Shown: positions 1 through 5,280, counted from the first letter of the stretch. The stretch is 5,280 nucleotides of DNA from JBDTNK01 sp039933775 (GCA_039933775.1 JBDTNK010000103.1:1-5280); one strand, 5' to 3'. The notes: generated by a model not told the origin, from the letters alone. Program-made: numbers and translations.

Positions 1-623
1 GCCCCGTGGTCGATGGGCCTGGCGATGATGGGCGCGAACGTGTTGTCGACGATGAGCGGCAGCTGGTTGGCGTGCGCCGCATCGGCGATCGCGGCGAGAT
101 CGGGCACATCGAGGCGAGGATTGCCGATCGTCTCGGTGAAGTAGGCCTTCGTCCGCTCATCGGTCTGTGCGGCGAACCCGGCGGCGTCATTGGTCTCCGC
201 CCAATGCACCTGGATGCCGAAGCGCGGCAGCGTGTACTCGAACAGGTTGTGCGTGCCGCCGTACAGGTTGGTGCTGGCGACGATGTTGTCGCCGGCGCGC
301 GCCAGGTTGAGGATGGTGAGCGTCTCGGCCGCCTGTCCGCTGGCCAGCCCCAGCGCGCCGACGCCGCCCTCGAGCGCGGCGATGCGCTGCTCGAAGACGT
401 CGGTCGTGGGGTTCATGATCCGGGTGTAGATGTTCCCGAACTGCTGGAGCGCGAAGAGGCGCGCCGCGTGGTCGGCGTCGTCGAAGTTGAAGCTCGTCGT
501 CGCGTAGATCGGAACGGCGCGGGCGCCGGTCGTCGGGTCCGGCTGCTGGCCGGCGTGGATGGCGAGCGTCTCTGTCAGGAAGGCCCGCTCGGGGGCGTGG
601 CCGTCGCCGTTGGTGTCAGACAT
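1..623 (-). CDS. metY: O-acetylhomoserine aminocarboxypropyltransferase (sulfhydrylase), 5' part, cut by window edge
   Basis: This cytoplasmic PLP-dependent enzyme of the Cys/Met-metabolism family (fold type I) makes homocysteine from O-acetylhomoserine and sulfide, feeding methionine synthesis. The 207 visible residues match the family N-terminal half. They include the opening ETLAIHAGQQPDPTTGARAVPIY (in pieces, residues 18-40), NIYTR at 64-68 (the Tyr/Arg that contact the PLP phosphate of the neighbouring subunit), GLASGQAA at 92-99, NLYGGT at 119-124 and DNTFAP at 193-198, whose Asp supports the PLP ring nitrogen. The PLP-binding lysine (SATK region) would follow just beyond the left edge and cannot be seen. 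The ATG at 623 is preceded by GAAGGAA at 634-640, about 10 nt away. MetY is favoured over MetZ/MetB because of the ETLAIHAGQ and ATTSF openings. A leader of roughly 280 nt with an attenuator-like structure precedes it. Confidence 0.95.
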   Translation of the reverse strand, partial: MSDTNGDGHAPERAFLTETLAIHAGQQPDPTTGARAVPIYATTSFNFDDADHAARLFALQQFGNIYTRIMNPTTDVFEQRIAALEGGVGALGLASGQAAETLTILNLARAGDNIVASTNLYGGTHNLFEYTLPRFGIQVHWAETNDAAGFAAQTDERTKAYFTETIGNPRLDVPDLAAIADAAHANQLPLIVDNTFAPIIARPIDHG

Positions 624-662
624 CGATGTGGTGTTCCTTCGCGTGAAGTGGGTGCCGGGCAC

Positions 663-683
663 GGCGTCGCACACGGCGACGCC
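663..683 (-). promoter_or_regulatory. Perfect 8-bp hairpin in metY 5' leader, upstream of the ribosome site
   Basis: On the minus strand GGCGTCGC pairs perfectly with GCGACGCC around a CGTGT loop. No T-run follows, so it is not a terminator. It lies about 22 nt before the GAAGGAA ribosome site of metY, and a second small hairpin (GGCGG, loop CCAG, CCGCC) sits at 701-714. These may shape or insulate the ribosome-binding region of the read-through transcript. The role is inferred; the pairing is directly visible. Confidence 0.35.
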
Positions 684-722
684 TGGTCGTTCGTGGTGAT
701 GGCGGCTGGCCGCCCGCGAAGG

Positions 723-769
723 AGAAACAAGAAGACCGCAGCTTCCTCGTCAGTGCGAAGGAAGTGCGG
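723..769 (-). terminator. Intrinsic terminator inside the metY leader (attenuator)
   Basis: Reading toward metY, CCGCA (769-765) plus CTTCCTTCG pairs with CGAGGAAG (749-742) plus TGCGG (740-736), with one bulged T, one unpaired C and a CACTGA loop. The stem is followed at once by TCTTCTTGTTTCT (735-723), a T-rich tract that is unusual in this GC-rich DNA. It lies about 100 nt before the metY start and downstream of the probable promoter. It would therefore end transcription before metY unless an alternative fold forms. No gene ends just upstream of it except the 26-codon leader ORF, which argues that it controls metY and is not a gene-end terminator. Confidence 0.6.
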
Positions 770-851
770 CCCCGTCAGCGTACCGGTGACCCTGGTTGGC
801 GCGCGCTGGTGGCGCAGGGGTCAGACGCAATCCTCGCGGCAACGGGGCCGC
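766..851 (-). promoter_or_regulatory. Structured metY leader RNA with alternative helices (attenuator switch region)
   Basis: GCGGCCCCGT (minus, 851-842) is a perfect 10-bp complement of ACGGGGCCGC (775-766), enclosing 66 nt. Inside, TGACCCCTG pairs with CAGGGTCA (one bulged C), flanked by GCGT/ACGC. The 3' strand of the 10-bp helix shares its last bases with the 5' leg of the terminator. GCGAGGA (837-831) can also pair with TCCTTCGC of the terminator's 5' leg (one bulged T), competing with the terminator's own CGAGGAAG strand. Mutually exclusive helices like these are the hallmark of an attenuator. By eye it does not match the SAM-I, SAM-IV, SAM-II or T-box consensus; a divergent riboswitch cannot be ruled out without a covariance search. 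Confidence 0.5.
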
Positions 852-901
852 CAGGGCATACACATGGTCGTGTGATGCGGGACGTGGTGATCGGGGAACA
901 T
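821..901 (-). CDS. Candidate 26-residue leader peptide of metY, Met/Cys-containing
   Basis: A short ORF starts with ATG at 901-899 and ends with TGA at 823-821. The peptide begins MFPDHHVPHHTTMCM and ends CREDCV. Three of 26 residues are Cys, and residues 13-15 are Met-Cys-Met, encoded by ATG TGT ATG at 865-857. These are the amino acids whose supply MetY governs. The ATG lies about 10 nt after the -10-like TAGGGT, so the message would be leaderless or nearly so; there is no room for a ribosome site. Its coding region overlaps the 5' strand of the long-range helix, and its stop opens the next helix, so ribosome position would decide which fold forms. It is too short for composition tests and could be chance. 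The function is inferred from sequence and position. Confidence 0.45.
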   Translation of the reverse strand: MFPDHHVPHHTTMCMPWRPRCREDCV

Positions 902-910
902 CGTGGGTCC

Positions 911-931
911 GACCCTAGCAGGCGTGTCAAG
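911..931 (-). promoter_or_regulatory. Putative promoter of the metY leader (CTTGACAC...TGCTAGGGT)
   Basis: The minus strand shows CTTGACAC (931-924) followed by TGCTAGGGT (920-912), an extended -10 type (TGnTAnnnT). The TTGACA and TAGGGT are only 7 nt apart, so they are not a standard -35/-10 pair. The same 21-bp block, with three changes, recurs at 2611-2631 upstream of another minus-strand gene, which supports a real promoter or regulator element. Initiation about 7 nt after TAGGGT would fall near 901-905, giving a metY leader of about 280 nt. Confidence 0.5.
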
Positions 932-982
932 CCGCATCGAGCGCTGCCACATGGGCCTATGGCGACAAGGACGATCAACTCA

Positions 983-1009
983 ATAACGCGGACGGTATCG
1001 GTGCGTTAT
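983..1009. promoter_or_regulatory. 7-bp perfect inverted repeat, possible operator
   Basis: ATAACGC at 983-989 is repeated in inverted orientation as GCGTTAT at 1003-1009, separated by 13 bp. The two half-sites are about two helical turns apart centre to centre, which is typical of a dimeric repressor operator. It lies between the divergent metY leader promoter and the small gene starting at 1056. It is A/T-richer than its surroundings. No regulator gene is visible in the window and the family cannot be named. Chance occurrence is possible. Confidence 0.25.
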
Positions 1010-1046
1010 GACTGGCAACGGCTCATGCCGAATCACCGTACCTCGC

Positions 1047-1051
1047 GAGGA
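1047..1051 (+). promoter_or_regulatory. Ribosome binding site GAGGA that decides the start at 1056
   Basis: GAGGA ends 4 nt before the ATG at 1056. The in-frame ATG at 1008, 16 codons upstream, has no purine-rich site before it and sits at the end of the inverted repeat, so the later ATG is preferred. Confidence 0.5.
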
Positions 1052-1055
1052 ACAG

Positions 1056-1418
1056 ATGCTCGAAAAGGTTCTCGAACTGCTCGCCGCACTGGCGCTGGCC
1101 GCCGGTGCCGCAATCCCTGGGCTCCCCGTGGCGAGCGACCACGTCAGCAAGGCAGCCGATCGCATCGCGGCGCACGCATCGGCCCAAGCGGACAAGCACG
1201 CGGATGAGCTCGAGAGCCGTGACCTCGACGACGAGACCGATATCACCGATGAGGCTGGCCCGGGCGAGGACTGGTCACCGCCGGGCCTGGCCGTCGCCGC
1301 TGAGGCGATCGAGGGAACCATGGAGAACGCTCCTGCACAAGCGCAGGCCGGGCTGCAGAACGCGCTCGATCAGGTGCAAGCCAATGCCGCGAACGATCAC
1401 GGCAACCCGGCTCACTAG
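1056..1418 (+). CDS. Small Ala-rich acidic protein with hydrophobic N-terminus, unknown function
   Basis: This 120-residue protein is not recognised as a known family. Residues 1-25 (MLEKVLELLAALALAAGAAI and onward) are hydrophobic and could act as a signal peptide or membrane anchor, although the glutamates at 3 and 7 are poor for classical export. Residues 28-50 (HVSKAADRIAAHASAQADKH) look like an amphipathic helix, 51-72 are strongly acidic (ELESRDLDDE...), and 77-112 form a second Ala/Gln-rich helix (QAQAGLQNALDQVQANAAN). The overall look is a small helical, low-complexity envelope-associated protein. An alternative start at 1008 would add 16 residues ending in PREEQ; the GAGGA site favours 1056. 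The next gene follows 45 nt later on the same strand, so the two may be co-transcribed. Confidence that it is a real gene is moderate, since high-GC DNA produces many open frames. Confidence 0.6.
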   Translation: MLEKVLELLAALALAAGAAIPGLPVASDHVSKAADRIAAHASAQADKHADELESRDLDDETDITDEAGPGEDWSPPGLAVAAEAIEGTMENAPAQAQAGLQNALDQVQANAANDHGNPAH

Positions 1419-1463
1419 CGTGCTGCAAGGTCGCGCGCAAGGTATCGGTGAGATGGTCCGCTG

Positions 1464-2018
1464 ATGCACGCCCACCGCCACCGATCGCTGGCCGCCGCGC
1501 TGACGGCGCTCCTGGTCCTGACTGCCCTGCCGACGCTGACGCTGGCGGTGCCGCCAGACGGTCCGCCCGGCCAGGGGCTGGCCATGCTCAAGGCACCGAA
1601 GGTCGAGGTCACGCTCGAAGGAAGCATCGGATCCACCACGGACGAAAACGGCCGCGTCAGCTACACGCTCGCCGTTGATGATGTGACGTATGAGCTTTCC
1701 GCCGGGCCGCGCTGGTACTGGCGCGAGGAGAACCCGCTCGAGCCGTTCGTCGGCCAGACGGTCACGGTGCAGGGCCTGACGCGCGAAGGATCGACGGAAG
1801 TCGACGTGCGACGCGTCAACGACGTCGAGATTCGGGGTGAGGGGCGCCCTCCATGGGCAGGCGGTTGGAAGCGGGTCGGCGCGCTGTATCCGGGCTGGTC
1901 TGCCGACAAGGCCGAGCGCTTTGCGCAAAAGTTCGGTGACTGCTTCCCGCCGGGCCAATGCAAGCCGAAGGACGCGAATGGCGATGGCGCCGATGCGGAG
2001 GCGTCACCCGCCGGCTGA
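1464..2018 (+). CDS. Secreted protein with signal peptide and OB-fold-like domain, unknown function
   Basis: This is a 184-residue exported protein. A classical signal peptide is visible: basic N-region HAHRHR, hydrophobic core LAAALTALLVLTALPTLTLA and likely cleavage after Ala28. Residues 46-125 alternate short beta-strand patterns (VEVTLEGSI, VSYTLAVDDVTYELSAG, TVTVQGLTR, EVDVRRVNDVEIR) in an arrangement resembling small extracytoplasmic OB-fold domains. That assignment is from pattern only. Residues 130-168 are aromatic and contain two cysteines (C160, C166) that could form a disulfide outside the cell. The tail KDANGDGADAE (169-179) resembles the first half of a Ca-binding DxNxDG loop. 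No in-frame start precedes the ATG before a stop; a GAGATGG purine patch (1450-1456) lies 7 nt upstream. It converges on the minus-strand gene ending at 2042. No catalytic motif is seen. Confidence 0.75.
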   Translation: MHAHRHRSLAAALTALLVLTALPTLTLAVPPDGPPGQGLAMLKAPKVEVTLEGSIGSTTDENGRVSYTLAVDDVTYELSAGPRWYWREENPLEPFVGQTVTVQGLTREGSTEVDVRRVNDVEIRGEGRPPWAGGWKRVGALYPGWSADKAERFAQKFGDCFPPGQCKPKDANGDGADAEASPAG

Positions 2019-2035
2019 TCGGCGGGATCCCTTTC
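2007..2035 (+). terminator. Hairpin at the convergent gene ends, possible weak terminator
   Basis: CCCGCCG (2007-2013) pairs perfectly with CGGCGGG (2020-2026) around a GCTGAT loop that contains the TGA stop of the upstream gene. ATCCCTTTCC follows, a short pyrimidine tract and not a clean T-run. The hairpin fills most of the 23-bp gap between the convergent genes. On the minus strand no T-tract follows, so it would serve mainly the plus-strand gene. Confidence 0.4.
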
Positions 2036-2041
2036 CGCGGG

Positions 2042-2575
2042 CTACTTGGCGTTCTGCTCGCTGACCTTGGTCGGGGCGACGAGCCGGTGCAGCTCGATGT
2101 CGATGTTGACGAAGTCGTCGACCTCTTCGATCTCGACTACGCCCTCGCGCATGCCCGAGGCGATGCCGTAGACCCATTCCCGGCCGGTGGTATCGACGCT
2201 CAGCAGGTTCCAGCCGTTGTCGAGGAACGCCTGGCGGTAGTAGCCCTGGACGTCGGTCATGGGCGCGTCCGCGAGATATTCGACCTCGGTCACCGCCCAC
2301 TGGCCCTGCAGGAAGTCCTTGTACTTCACGCGCATCGCGCCGGCCATGCGCGGCAGATCGGAAAAATCGGCGCCGGCGACATCGCTCGCGGGGAGCGAGG
2401 GAACGCCCGCGTCAGCGGTGGCAGCGGCGGGCGACCCGATCACGCCGACCAGGAACAGGGCGCCGACGACGATGAGCAGCCACAGGACGAGCCCCATGCC
2501 GATGGTGCCCAGCCAGAAGCCGACCCTCGCCGGACGCAGCTCAAACTGAGCGGCGGTCGCGATGCGCTGCCGAAT
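2042..2575 (-). CDS. Single-pass membrane protein of unknown function, probable ATT start
   Basis: From ATT at 2575 this is 177 residues: a basic cytoplasmic leader (RQRIATAAQFELRPAR), one membrane segment at about 20-46 (WLGTIGMGLVLWLLIVVGAL and onward), an Ala/Ser/Pro linker, and a soluble domain from about 60 to 177 with a mixed alpha/beta pattern (DVQGYYRQAFLDNGWNLLSV, EWVYGI, GVVEIEEVDDFVNIDIELHR). The family is not recognised. The first ATG, at 2497, would give 151 residues but starts inside the membrane segment with no positive charge. A strong GGGAGGG lies 7 nt before the ATT, and a promoter-like block lies at 2611-2631. There is no ATG, GTG or TTG in frame between the ppc stop and 2497. 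The frame is the same as that of the true ppc C-terminus, separated from it by the ppc stop. The coding frame is well supported; the start is inferred. Confidence 0.75.
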   Translation of the reverse strand: MRQRIATAAQFELRPARVGFWLGTIGMGLVLWLLIVVGALFLVGVIGSPAAATADAGVPSLPASDVAGADFSDLPRMAGAMRVKYKDFLQGQWAVTEVEYLADAPMTDVQGYYRQAFLDNGWNLLSVDTTGREWVYGIASGMREGVVEIEEVDDFVNIDIELHRLVAPTKVSEQNAK

Positions 2576-2582
2576 GAGAACG

Positions 2583-2589
2583 CCCTCCC
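2583..2589 (-). promoter_or_regulatory. Strong ribosome site GGGAGGG, decides the ATT start
   Basis: GGGAGGG on the minus strand is followed after 7 nt (CGTTCTC) by ATT at 2575-2573, ideal spacing for a start codon. No ATG, GTG or TTG lies within usable distance in any frame, so the site points to the ATT itself or to a sequencing error in a normal start codon. Confidence 0.55.
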
Positions 2590-2610
2590 GAGCAAGAAAT
2601 GACGTGTGAA

Positions 2611-2631
2611 GACCGTAGCAGACGTGTCCAG
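2611..2631 (-). promoter_or_regulatory. Putative promoter of the membrane-protein gene (CTGGACAC...TGCTACGGT)
   Basis: This block matches the metY leader element at 911-931 in 18 of 21 bases. It has GGACAC upstream and an extended -10-like TGCTACGGT (2620-2612). Initiation about 7 nt after TACGGT, near 2605, leaves about 30 nt including the GGGAGGG site before the ATT start, a normal short leader. It sits in the 63-bp gap between ppc and this gene, so the membrane-protein gene probably has its own transcript. Confidence 0.45.
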
Positions 2632-2638
2632 ACCCCTC

Positions 2639-5280
2639 CTAACCCGTGTGCTGCAGACCCGCGGCGATCCCGTTGACGGTGAGCTGGATGAGCCTCTCGA
2701 GCTGTTGCCGCGTCGCGGCCGGTGGGCTCGCGCGCAGGGCGGCCAGCGCCCCGAGCTGGAGCTCGGAGAGCGCGTCCACGTACGGGTTGCGCAGCTCGAT
2801 CGAGCGCTGGAGCCGCGGCGAGCCATCGAGCAGCGCCTGCGGTCGGTGATCCGCAACAGCTCGTCGATGCTGCGCGCGAACTCCTCGTCGATGGCTCCGG
2901 CCACGCGTCGCGCGCCGTCGGAGTCACCCGCCAGGACGGCGTAGCGTCGGGCCACGGAACGGTCGGCGACGGCCAGCCCCAGCTCGAGATTGTCGATCGT
3001 CGAGGCGAAGAAGGGCCAGTCGCGATAGGCGCGGGCGAGCGCCGCGTCGGCCTCGGACCCGTGTCGCGCGCGGTACGCTGCCAGCGCCGCACCAGCACCG
3101 AACCAGGCGGGCAGGTTGGCGCGCGACTGCGCCCAGGCAAAGGTCCACGGAATCGCGCGGAGCTGTTTCATGGCCGGCGGTCCGCTCGAGGCCCCTCGTT
3201 TTGACGGGCGCGAGCCGAGCGCCATCGCCGACAGCTCCGTGATGGGGGTCGCTGCCTGGAAGAAGCGCTCGAAGGCCGGGTCGCGCCACACGAGGGCGCG
3301 ATACGCGTCCCGCGCCAGCGCGGCCAGCTCGTCCATCAGCGGACGCCAGCGAGTGGCGGCCTCGGCCAGCCGGCGAGCGTGCGACGGACGCGATGACAGC
3401 AGCACGGCATGCGTCATCTGCTCCAGGTGGCGCAGGGCGATGCCCGTGTTCGGGTAGCGCGCGGCGATGACCTCGCCCTGCTCGGTGAGTTTCAGCCGGC
3501 CGTCGACCGAGCCCGGCGCCTGGGCCAGGATCGCGCGGCTGGCCGGGCCGCCACCGCGACCGATGGCGCCGCCACGGCCATGGAAGAGCGTCAGCTGCAC
3601 GCCCGCCTCTCGCGCGACGTCGACGAGCGCCTCCTGCGCCCGGTACAGCGACCACGCCGCGGCCAGGAAGCCGAGCTCCTTGTTCGAGTCGGAGTAGCCG
3701 ACCATGACCTCCTGCCGATCGCCGCGGCTCGCCAGGTGCGCACGGTAGCGCCGGTCGGCGAGCATCTCGCGCAGCAGATCACCGGCGCCGGCGAGGGCGT
3801 CCTCCGATTCGAGGAGCGGCACGATGTCAAAGGGGACCGGCGATCGGCCGGTGGCGGTCGAGGCGAGGTCGAGTGCGCCGAGGACGTCGTCGAGCTCGCG
3901 TGTGAAGCTGATCACGATGCGGCGGCAGGCATCGGGCCCGAAGTCGTCCGCCAGGCTGGCGGCCGCGCGCAGGGTGGCGAGCACCTCGTCCGTGGATGGC
4001 GCACCCGCGGCCACCGGTGTCGCCGGGTCCCCGTGACCCTGCACGCGTGCCAGTGCGGCCACGTGGACCTCCGCGTGCTGGCGGATCTCGAGCGACGCAA
4101 GGTGGAATCCGAACGTCTCGACCTGCCAGGCGAAGTCCTGTACCTCGCCCTGCGCGATGCGTTCCGCGCCCTGTGTGCGCAGTGAGGCCTGGATCTGGCG
4201 CAGTACCGCCAGCAGCTGGCCGGCGCTCGCGTAGCCGTAGCTGCGCGGCCCTTCGCCATCGGTCAGGCGCGCGCGGGTGCGTGCCAGCCGTTCGGCCATG
4301 AGCCCGAAGGCGACGCGGTACGGCTGGCCGGGGAAGCGCTCCTGCAGGTCGTGCGCGAGCGAGCCGAGCTGCTCGGCGCCGTCGTCCAGTCCGGGGTCGT
4401 CGACGCTCAGCCCGAGCGTCGAGACCAGGCGCCGAGCGACGGCCTCGTAGCCGCGCAGCAGGTGGTCGGCCTGGATGCGCATGGTGGCCCGCGTGGTGCG
4501 GGCATCGACGCCCGGATGGCCGTCGCGATCGCCGCCGATCCAGCTGCCCCATGCCAGGAAGGCGGGCACGCGCGGCTTCGCGACGTTGGCGGAGCCCCAT
4601 CGGTCCAGCGCGCGTTCGAGGCTGCGGTAGAGCCGCGGGGTGGCGCGGAAGAGGGTCTCGTCGAAGAAGACCATGGCGGCACGCACCTCGTCGAGCGGCG
4701 TCGGTCGCTGCTCGCGGATCGGCGAGGTGCGCCACAGGATGGTGATCTCCTCCAGCAGCCTGCGCCGCAGGTCGTCGTCGGCCGAGGGCGTCAGCCGCAG
4801 GTCATCCAGCCGCTCGAGGAGCCGCGCGATGCGTCGCTGCGCGACGAGCACGGTGCGGCGGCGTGCCTCCGTCGGATGGGCCGTGAGCACCGGACTGACC
4901 CGCATTCGATCCACCAACGGACCGATGTCGCCCTTTCCGCGCCACGCGGCGACGGCGGCGTCCAGGCTCTCGTCGAGCGGACGCTTGTTGGCAGCTCGCG
5001 CGCGCTGCGCGAGGACGCGCAGGCGGTGCTTCTCCTCGACGAGGTTGGTGAGCAGGAAGTACACGGTGAACGCCCGTGCCAGCGCCGTCGCGGTGTTCGG
5101 GGGCAGATTCGCGAGGTCGGGAAGGTCCGTGTCGTCGTGCGGGCGGCGTCGACGATGGATCGCGCTCGTGCGGACGCGTTCGACGAGCGCGAAGAGCTCC
5201 GGGCCCTCCTGCTCGGCGATGACCTGGCCCAGCAGCGCGCCGAGCAGCTTCACCTCGCGGGCGAGCGGGTCTCGTGTGCG
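2639..5280 (-). CDS. ppc: Phosphoenolpyruvate carboxylase, N-terminus beyond window, frameshift near 2840
   Basis: PEPC adds bicarbonate to phosphoenolpyruvate to give oxaloacetate, an anaplerotic cytoplasmic step. Numbering from the codon at 5280, the visible motifs are VLTAHPTEARRRT with catalytic His at 135, WIGGDRDGHP, FGFHLASLEIRQH, VGYSDSNKELG, FHGRGGAIGRGGGP (about 566-579), SRPSKR (about 690) and LRAIPWTFAWAQ. His135 sits close to its usual place near 138 in E. coli, so only a short N-terminal piece is missing; the frame is open at the edge (RTRDPLAREV...). The reading frame breaks near 2836-2842. Past it, the neighbouring frame continues as QALLDGSPRLQRSIELRNPY, then VDALSELQLGALAALR, and ends GIAAGLQHTG at the TAG 2641-2639. 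This is the normal PEPC C-terminus, so one base is missing. Without correction the original frame runs on to 2440 with unrelated sequence. This is either a base-call error or a recent inactivating mutation. Confidence 0.96.

Noticed and set aside
776..800. T-box-like AGGGT...ACC sequence in the metY leader
   Set aside because: AGGGTCACCGG lacks the UGGN core and the required layout of the T-box, and no stem I specifier loop could be made out.
6..875. 289-codon open frame on the plus strand opposite metY
   Set aside because: It is antisense to clear MetY motifs, has a low-complexity Arg/Gly/Val composition typical of a high-GC shadow frame, and runs through the terminator and leader.
925..930. 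TTGACA as a classical -35 with a -10 17 nt downstream
   Set aside because: The hexamer at standard spacing is C-rich (CCCACG) and unlike a -10. The shared block with 2611-2631 points to the extended -10 TGCTAGGGT instead.
1008..1055. Upstream ATG start for the 120-residue protein
   Set aside because: There is no ribosome site before 1008, the ATG overlaps the inverted repeat, and a GAGGA site serves the ATG at 1056.
1275..1958. 227-codon minus-strand frame over both small plus-strand genes
   Set aside because: It overlaps the signal-peptide protein and has no ribosome site or recognisable motif. Its composition is Arg-rich as expected for an antisense shadow.
2440..2835. C-terminal extension of the PEPC frame (Arg/Ser-rich)
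   Set aside because: It is unrelated to PEPC. The genuine PEPC ending lies in the neighbouring frame and stops at 2639, so this is read-through after a one-base deletion and overlaps the membrane-protein gene.
3409..4185. 258-codon plus-strand frame inside ppc
   Set aside because: It is the reverse complement of conserved PEPC catalytic motifs and has no independent protein features.

Overview
This is a GC-rich bacterial window with strong G/C preference at third codon positions. The two recognisable genes are housekeeping metabolic genes: metY (sulfur amino acid synthesis) and ppc (anaplerotic CO2 fixation). The other genes are lineage-specific small envelope proteins. There are no phage, IS, CRISPR, rRNA or tRNA signals. 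The protein style and promoter look would fit an uncultured Chloroflexota or another high-GC Gram-positive-like lineage, but that placement is a guess from general appearance.

Layout. (1) Positions 1-623, minus strand: the first 207 residues of MetY, running off the left edge. (2) Positions 624-1055 hold no conventional gene but are rich in regulation. Reading toward metY there is a promoter-like element (911-931), then a 26-codon ORF with a Met-Cys-Met codon cluster (821-901), a long-range 10-bp helix (766-775 with 842-851), a hairpin followed by a T-rich tract (723-769), two further hairpins (701-714, 663-683) and a ribosome site. This reads like a complete transcription attenuator controlled by a leader peptide. 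(3) Positions 1056-1418 and 1464-2018, plus strand: two small unrecognised genes. The first encodes an Ala-rich, acidic, probably membrane-anchored or exported protein. The second encodes a secreted protein with a clear signal peptide and an OB-fold-like beta-rich body. (4) Positions 2042-2575, minus strand: a single-pass membrane protein whose best start is an ATT codon. It converges on the second small gene across a 23-bp gap. (5) Positions 2639-5280, minus strand: phosphoenolpyruvate carboxylase, lacking only a short N-terminus beyond the right edge and carrying an apparent single-base deletion near 2840 that disrupts the last 67 residues.

How it fits together. metY and the membrane-protein gene share a nearly identical 21-bp upstream element (18 of 21 bases, both minus strand). 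It marks a local promoter type and independently supports both the long metY leader and the ATT start. MetY converts O-acetylhomoserine to homocysteine; PEPC supplies oxaloacetate, the carbon source of the aspartate family that includes homoserine and methionine. The two are therefore metabolically related but clearly not one operon. The most interesting candidate system is the metY leader peptide and attenuator.
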